NCBI GenBank assembly: GCA_045576435.1
Contig: JAZNGL010000023.1
Span: 1 to 15,730 of the forward strand
Direction: 5' to 3'
Source: CAKSIW01 sp045576435
GTDB lineage: Bacteria; Bacillota; Clostridia; Monoglobales; Monoglobaceae
Length of the DNA stretch: 15,730 bases
The position numbers and the translations under genes are program-made. Below the pieces are notes generated by a model, which was not told the origin of the DNA, ran no database searches, and worked only from the letters and a program-made list of their open reading frames with translations. Positions 14,641 to 15,730 of this stretch are shown piece by piece. Position 1 is the stretch's first letter; each line of letters begins with the position of its first letter.

Positions 14641-14644
14641 AGAT

Positions 14645-14713
14645 AAATCCTCCTCATATGCTTTTTTATTTTGACTGGCAGGTCAAATCTATTATAGCAT
14701 ATTCGGAGGATTT
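14645..14713 (-). promoter_or_regulatory. Stem sequestering the tnpA ribosome site, with internal -10
   Basis: The 17-base arm at 14713-14697 pairs with the arm at 14661-14645 at 15 of 17 positions; the latter contains the AGGAGGA ribosome site of tnpA. A TATAAT (14696-14691) lies immediately inside the first arm, so transcripts from the element's own promoter lack that arm and are translatable, while read-through transcripts fold the site away. A second small hairpin (TTTGAC/GTCAAA) sits in the loop. Such protection from impinging transcription is known for IS200. Confidence 0.6.
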
Positions 14714-14767
14714 TGTTCATCGGTAAACCTTTTTTGAACCACGCGACTATCGCGTGGTTTTCGTTAC

Positions 14768-14796
14768 AAAAAAAAGCACACTGCAATTGCAGTGTG
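14768..14796 (-). terminator. Terminator of the small membrane-protein gene
   Basis: CACACTGCAA/TTGCAGTGTG (14777-14796) is a perfect 10-bp palindrome. On the minus strand it is followed by C and eight T, a strong intrinsic terminator for the gene ending at 14857. On the plus strand it is followed by TTTTTG, so it may work in both directions and insulate the IS remnant. Confidence 0.82.
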
Positions 14797-14856
14797 TTTT
14801 TGTGTCTTTCAAGTACAAAATAGATGCAGAAAATTTAATGAGTAATACGTTTTATT

Positions 14857-15027
14857 CTAAATTAATCCGAGCTTCATTGAAAGTCCGGCTAAAATTGCAA
14901 TAACAATTATCCATACAATAACATAGCGTTTTATGTATGCATAATTCGTTCCTATGCTATTTTTGTTCATTAAATGACAAATTATTCCAGCAACCACAAA
15001 TGACAATATAAAGATCACCCAAGCCAT
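14857..15027 (-). CDS. Small two-helix membrane protein (56 residues)
   Basis: The ORF begins MAWVIFILSFVVAGIICHLM and ends AILAGLSMKLGLI. Two hydrophobic helices (about 3-19 and 36-50) flank a polar loop (NKNSIGTNYAYIKR). Support for expression: GGGGG seven bases before the ATG, a TTGACA-17-TAAAAA promoter upstream and a strong terminator downstream, so the gene is a self-contained monocistron. The family is not recognised. It could be a small accessory membrane protein or, given the divergent ribbon-helix-helix gene, a toxin-like peptide; nothing in the sequence decides between these. Confidence 0.72.
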   Translation of the reverse strand: MAWVIFILSFVVAGIICHLMNKNSIGTNYAYIKRYVIVWIIVIAILAGLSMKLGLI

Positions 15028-15094
15028 TCTAAATCCCCCTTTTGTTAATTTATTAAATCAAGTCATAAAAAGTTTATCTGCTTCTATTAGTAGT

Positions 15095-15123
15095 TTTTTA
15101 TCCTACTTTGTAATATTTGTCAA
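15095..15123 (-). promoter_or_regulatory. Promoter of the 56-residue membrane protein
   Basis: TTGACA (15123-15118), 17 bases, TAAAAA (15100-15095; four of six matches to consensus). Predicted leader about 60 bases. Its -35 box lies in the same intergenic stretch as the divergent promoter of the ribbon-helix-helix gene. Confidence 0.6.
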
Positions 15124-15143
15124 TACTTTGTGCGAATTTTGTA

Positions 15144-15149
15144 TATAAT
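15144..15149 (+). promoter_or_regulatory. Candidate -10 box of the ribbon-helix-helix gene
   Basis: A TATAAT lies 20 bases before the TTG start at 15169, so the transcript would start near 15156 just at the ribosome site. No good -35 is found at 16-18 bases, so the promoter may be weak or activated. Confidence 0.4.
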
Positions 15150-15168
15150 AATTCTAGAGGTGAGGAAT

Positions 15169-15333
15169 TTGAAACCATTAAGAGAAAAAATCAGTATAAC
15201 CATTGATAACGACATTCTTGAAAAACTACGAGTGTTTGCAGAAAATGACGACCGCTCTTTATCTCAATATATAAATATTGTTTTAAAAGAACATATTAAT
15301 AAACTTGCATCGGAAGTTGATTTGACAAGGTAA
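15169..15333 (+). CDS. Ribbon-helix-helix (Arc/CopG-like) DNA-binding protein
   Basis: A 54-residue protein, the only plus-strand gene. REKISITIDNDILEKLRVFA gives the beta-strand and first helix of the fold; a DDRSLSQYINIVLKEHI turn and second helix follow. Such proteins dimerise and insert the strand pair into the DNA major groove; many are antitoxins, plasmid copy regulators or small repressors. The start is the TTG at 15169, which follows AGAGG by about eight bases and places the strand at the usual N-terminal position; an ATG at 15130 lacks a ribosome site and lies upstream of the -10. No toxin gene follows. The divergent small membrane protein is the only nearby candidate target or partner. 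Confidence 0.8.
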   Translation: MKPLREKISITIDNDILEKLRVFAENDDRSLSQYINIVLKEHINKLASEVDLTR

Positions 15334-15464
15334 TAAACAATCAAAAAGCCGCAATGTGGTCAAAACATATGCAGAGGAAAACAAAATATTTTGCGTAGAC
15401 AAAATTTCTCTTCTCTCTTATTTATTATCTGGAAACGACAGTTTTTTAGAGATGAGTGAAAAGC

Positions 15465-15491
15465 GAATAGAGAATAGTGAATAGTGAATAG
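15465..15491. repeat. Tandem repeat of GAATAG(N), four copies
   Basis: GAATAG occurs at 15465, 15472, 15479 and 15486 with a seven-base period. Runs of this kind occur in intergenic DNA of many Clostridia. A 48-residue minus-strand ORF across it is a composition artefact. Confidence 0.8.
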
Positions 15492-15501
15492 AACAAAAAA
15501 G

Positions 15502-15533
15502 AAACGACAGCTTCCTTACGAAAACTGTCGTTT
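15502..15533. terminator. Bidirectional intrinsic terminator
   Basis: AAACGACAG (15502-15510) pairs with CTGTCGTTT (15525-15533), a 9-bp stem. On the plus strand it runs into TTTTTG; on the minus strand it is followed by CTTTTTTG. It could end the ribbon-helix-helix transcript (170 bases downstream) or a minus-strand transcript from the right. Confidence 0.7.
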
Positions 15534-15631
15534 TTGTGGAAGAGTCGAACGGTTTAGATGACATTTAGTTAATATCTCAAACCCCTGTAATATCAAGGAT
15601 TTCAAGACTTTATTTTTTCCTTGACAGTTAT

Positions 15632-15660
15632 TTGACAGTTTTCAAAATGTTTCTAATAAT
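15632..15660 (+). promoter_or_regulatory. Candidate plus-strand promoter with repeated TTGACAGTT
   Basis: TTGACA (15632-15637), 17 bases, AATAAT (15655-15660). The element TTGACAGTT is duplicated 11 bases upstream (15621-15629), one helical turn apart, which may be a regulator site or a duplicated -35. Any gene would lie beyond the window. Confidence 0.4.
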
Positions 15661-15670
15661 TTACAGTTTA

Positions 15671-15699
15671 ATTATACCATATTTTATAGCATAATTCAA
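15671..15699 (-). promoter_or_regulatory. Candidate minus-strand promoter with extended -10
   Basis: TTGAAT (15699-15694), 17 bases, TATAAT (15676-15671) preceded by TGG, an extended -10. It faces the plus-strand candidate at 15632-15660, so the two would interfere. No ORF with a ribosome site follows before the terminator at 15502-15533. Confidence 0.4.
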
Positions 15700-15730
15700 T
15701 AACATTATATTTACAAATGAAAAACAGGGC

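Larger units (their letters stand above)
14383..14759 (-). mobile_element. IS200/IS605-family left-end remnant
   Basis: In minus orientation the fragment begins with a short hairpin (14759-14737) like the subterminal hairpins that these elements use for single-strand recognition. It continues with an internal -10 and a ribosome-site-sequestering stem, then the first half of tnpA. The right half, including the catalytic tyrosine region and right-end hairpin, is missing. There are no terminal inverted repeats or target duplication, as expected of the family. The exact outer edges cannot be fixed without an intact copy. Confidence 0.7.
15334..15730. other. Right-edge region without a convincing gene
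   Basis: About 400 bases after the ribbon-helix-helix gene. It holds two copies of GAAACGACAG (15432-15441 and 15501-15510), a GAATAG tandem repeat, a bidirectional terminator, and two promoter-like sites facing each other near 15665. A small minus-strand transcript of about 170 bases between the 15671-15699 promoter and the 15502-15533 terminator is conceivable but has no further support. No protein-coding stretch has a ribosome site. Confidence 0.5.

Noticed and set aside
15418..15564. 48-residue minus-strand ORF starting MSSKPFDSS
   Set aside because: No ribosome site, and much of it is translation of the GAATAG repeat and terminator.
15717..15730. ATG near the right edge as start of a plus-strand gene
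   Set aside because: No Shine-Dalgarno upstream and only four codons visible.

Overview
The window looks like a low-GC chromosomal segment from an anaerobic, probably spore-forming member of the Clostridia. This rests on the A+T-rich sequence, strong Shine-Dalgarno sites, sigma-A-type TTGACA-17-TATAAT promoters, a GerW/YtfJ sporulation protein, a ScpA/ScpB condensin pair, an M18 aminopeptidase, and a phenylacetate-CoA ligase with an ACT-domain partner. Species cannot be named from this alone. Nearly all genes are on the minus strand, so the biological order runs from high to low coordinates.

Right part (about 14.4-15.7 kb): a ribbon-helix-helix DNA-binding protein on the plus strand lies divergent from a 56-residue two-helix membrane protein on the minus strand. 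Next come a terminator and the left-end remnant of an IS200/IS605-type element, with a truncated tnpA. The last 400 bases hold no convincing gene but contain a GAATAG tandem repeat, a bidirectional terminator and two facing promoter-like sites.

Middle (14.4-4.5 kb): one long co-directional housekeeping cluster starts at a strong promoter that touches the IS remnant. Its order is lysA, site-2 protease, scpA, scpB, DUF2953 (ytfI), ytfJ, polA, coaE, a lytic transglycosylase and an M18 aminopeptidase. Spacers are mostly under 40 bases, with one 4-base ATGA overlap. An exceptional 19-bp hairpin separates ytfJ from polA. The cluster joins lysine/diaminopimelate supply, membrane proteolysis, chromosome condensation, sporulation, DNA repair synthesis, CoA synthesis and wall remodelling.

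Left part (4.4-0 kb): a tRNA-Leu(UAA)/tRNA-fMet operon with its own promoter and terminator; nagA with a structured leader and an apparent one-base frameshift; then a paaK-ACT operon; then the start of nagB. The paaK-ACT operon has a consensus promoter, a 28-residue leader ORF and mutually exclusive antiterminator and terminator hairpins. I read this as an undescribed-looking leader-peptide attenuator and consider it the most interesting signal here. The aromatic acyl-CoA genes therefore sit between the two amino-sugar catabolic genes nagA and nagB. The first 4.3 kb also carries several single-base anomalies (nagA, the tRNA-fMet T-stem, the nagB edge) that may be real decay or assembly errors.
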